DNA from: Dehalococcoidia bacterium
GTDB taxonomy: Bacteria; Chloroflexota; Dehalococcoidia; GIF9; AB-539-J10
Reading direction: 5' to 3'
NCBI GenBank assembly: GCA_023129815.1
Contig: JAGMBH010000077.1
Span: forward strand, 1 to 5,564
Length of the DNA: 5,564 nt
Shown here: positions 5,013 to 5,564 of the stretch, in pieces
Position numbering within the stretch: position 1 is the first letter of the stretch
How the letters are laid out: each line of letters begins with the position of its first letter
The notes under the pieces: generated by a model
Database searches by the model: none
Told to the model about the DNA's origin: nothing
What the model saw: only the letters and a program-made list of their open reading frames with translations
Translations under genes and position numbers: made by a program

Positions 5013-5564
5013 ACCATAAGAGGAGAGTAGTTGTTACCGGCATTGGCGCCGTTACTCCTCTGGCAACCGGTGCTGAGCAGTCATGGCAGGCTTTATGCCA
5101 GGGCAAATCAGGGATAGCAAGAATCACTAAGTTTGACCCCTCCGGTTTTAAGACGCAAATTGCCGCCGAGCTAAAGGATTTCCATCCTGAAGATTTCTTG
5201 GATAAGAAGAGGATAAGGAGAACCGACCCCTTTATTCACTATGCCCTGGTGGCTACTCGTATAGCGATGGATGATGCTGGATTGATTATCAACGATAGCA
5301 ATGCTGATAGAGTGGGAATAGTGGTGGGCACATGTGTTGGTGGCATGAGTACTTATGAAAAGAATCTTTTTACTCTTCGAGAGGAGGGGCCAGATAAGGT
5401 TTCCCCCTTCTTTATTCCTGGCTTCATACCCAACATGGCAGCAGGGGAGATCTCCATCATTTTTGGTGCTAAGGGACCGAGTCAGTGTGTAGTTACCGCC
5501 TGCGCTAGTGGCAGTCATGCTATCGGTGATGCTTTCAGACTTATTCAATATGGCGAGGCAGATG
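5009..5564 (+). CDS. fabF: 3-oxoacyl-ACP synthase II, copy B (3' truncated by window edge)
   Basis: These are the first 185 codons of a second FabF. The N-terminus MNHKRRVVVTGIGAVTPL is the standard family start, followed by KFDPSGFKTQIAAE, the RRTDPFIHYALVA helix, GIVVGTCVGGM and SPFFIPGFIPNMAAGEISI. The nucleophile is Cys165 in TACASG (5501-5503), matching the usual position near residue 163. The His residues lie beyond the window edge. No Shine-Dalgarno sequence precedes the ATG; the 4-nt ATGA overlap with the ACP stop indicates translational coupling. From 5405 on it is almost identical to copy A. Joined in frame to copy A at its homologous base 161, it would give a 413-residue protein. 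It carries Phe before GAKGP, closer to the Tyr of E. coli FabF than the Ser in copy A. Confidence 0.95.
   Translation, partial: MNHKRRVVVTGIGAVTPLATGAEQSWQALCQGKSGIARITKFDPSGFKTQIAAELKDFHPEDFLDKKRIRRTDPFIHYALVATRIAMDDAGLIINDSNADRVGIVVGTCVGGMSTYEKNLFTLREEGPDKVSPFFIPGFIPNMAAGEISIIFGAKGPSQCVVTACASGSHAIGDAFRLIQYGEAD
5405..5564 (+). repeat. Direct repeat of window bases 1-160 (fabF copies A and B)
   Basis: Bases 5405-5564 match 1-160 without gaps at 153 of 160 positions. The homology runs to both window edges, so the full repeat is longer than can be seen. Differences (copy A coordinates) are at 12, 15, 55, 59, 78, 102 and 135. Five are silent, and two change Val-Ser to Ile-Phe. Confidence 0.95.

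Noticed and set aside
5171..5548. 125-codon open frame on the minus strand
   Set aside because: It lies entirely antisense to fabF copy B, which matches a known family along its whole visible length.
1..5564. CRISPR array
   Set aside because: No series of evenly spaced direct repeats with variable spacers is present.

Overview
The window reads as a bacterial chromosomal (or metagenomic contig) segment in which a small type II fatty-acid or acyl-chain gene cluster is interrupted by a stretch of tRNA-like and insertion-sequence debris. The genes use ordinary bacterial signals (Shine-Dalgarno sites, TATAAT boxes, a stop/start ATGA overlap). The moderate base composition and the zinc-ribbon, IS6/IS240-like transposase remind me of Chloroflexota such as Dehalococcoidia. 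That is a weak, memory-based placement that one marker gene would settle.

Layout. Positions 1-846 are the 3' two-thirds of a 3-oxoacyl-ACP synthase II (fabF copy A). A possible long-loop terminator follows, then an extended -10 promoter and a degenerate tRNA at 1032-1106 with an alanine-type body but a UGU (threonine) anticodon. Positions 1107-1713 hold no intact gene: two palindromes, a frameshifted C-terminal scrap of an IS3-family transposase and an orphan rho-independent terminator. Positions 1714-2637 encode a full-length-looking DDE-transposase-like protein that appears to have lost its catalytic acidic residues. Positions 2638-3114 are non-coding, with a bulged inverted repeat, a weak terminator and a good promoter. 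That promoter leads into an acyl-CoA/acyl-ACP ligase-like gene (3115-4608), a 158-nt spacer packed with hairpins, an acyl carrier protein gene (4767-5012) and, overlapping it by 4 nt, the 5' part of a second fabF (copy B, 5009 to the window end).

How the genes fit together. Ligase, ACP and ketosynthase are in one orientation and probably one transcript. The simplest reading is that the adenylate-forming enzyme activates a carboxylic acid, the ACP carries the acyl chain as a phosphopantetheine thioester, and FabF condenses it with malonyl-ACP. The ligase departs from the family consensus at the P-loop and at the hinge, so its chemistry is not certain.

The most striking large-scale feature is that the two fabF pieces are near-identical where they overlap (1-160 against 5405-5564, 153 of 160 identical). 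All seven differences are C/G in copy A and T/A in copy B. Either this is a recent duplication flanking about 5 kb, or the window is one unit of a tandem or circular structure with a 5,404-bp period. Other points worth checking are the tRNA-like gene, the catalytically dead transposase relative, and the palindrome cluster between the ligase and ACP genes.
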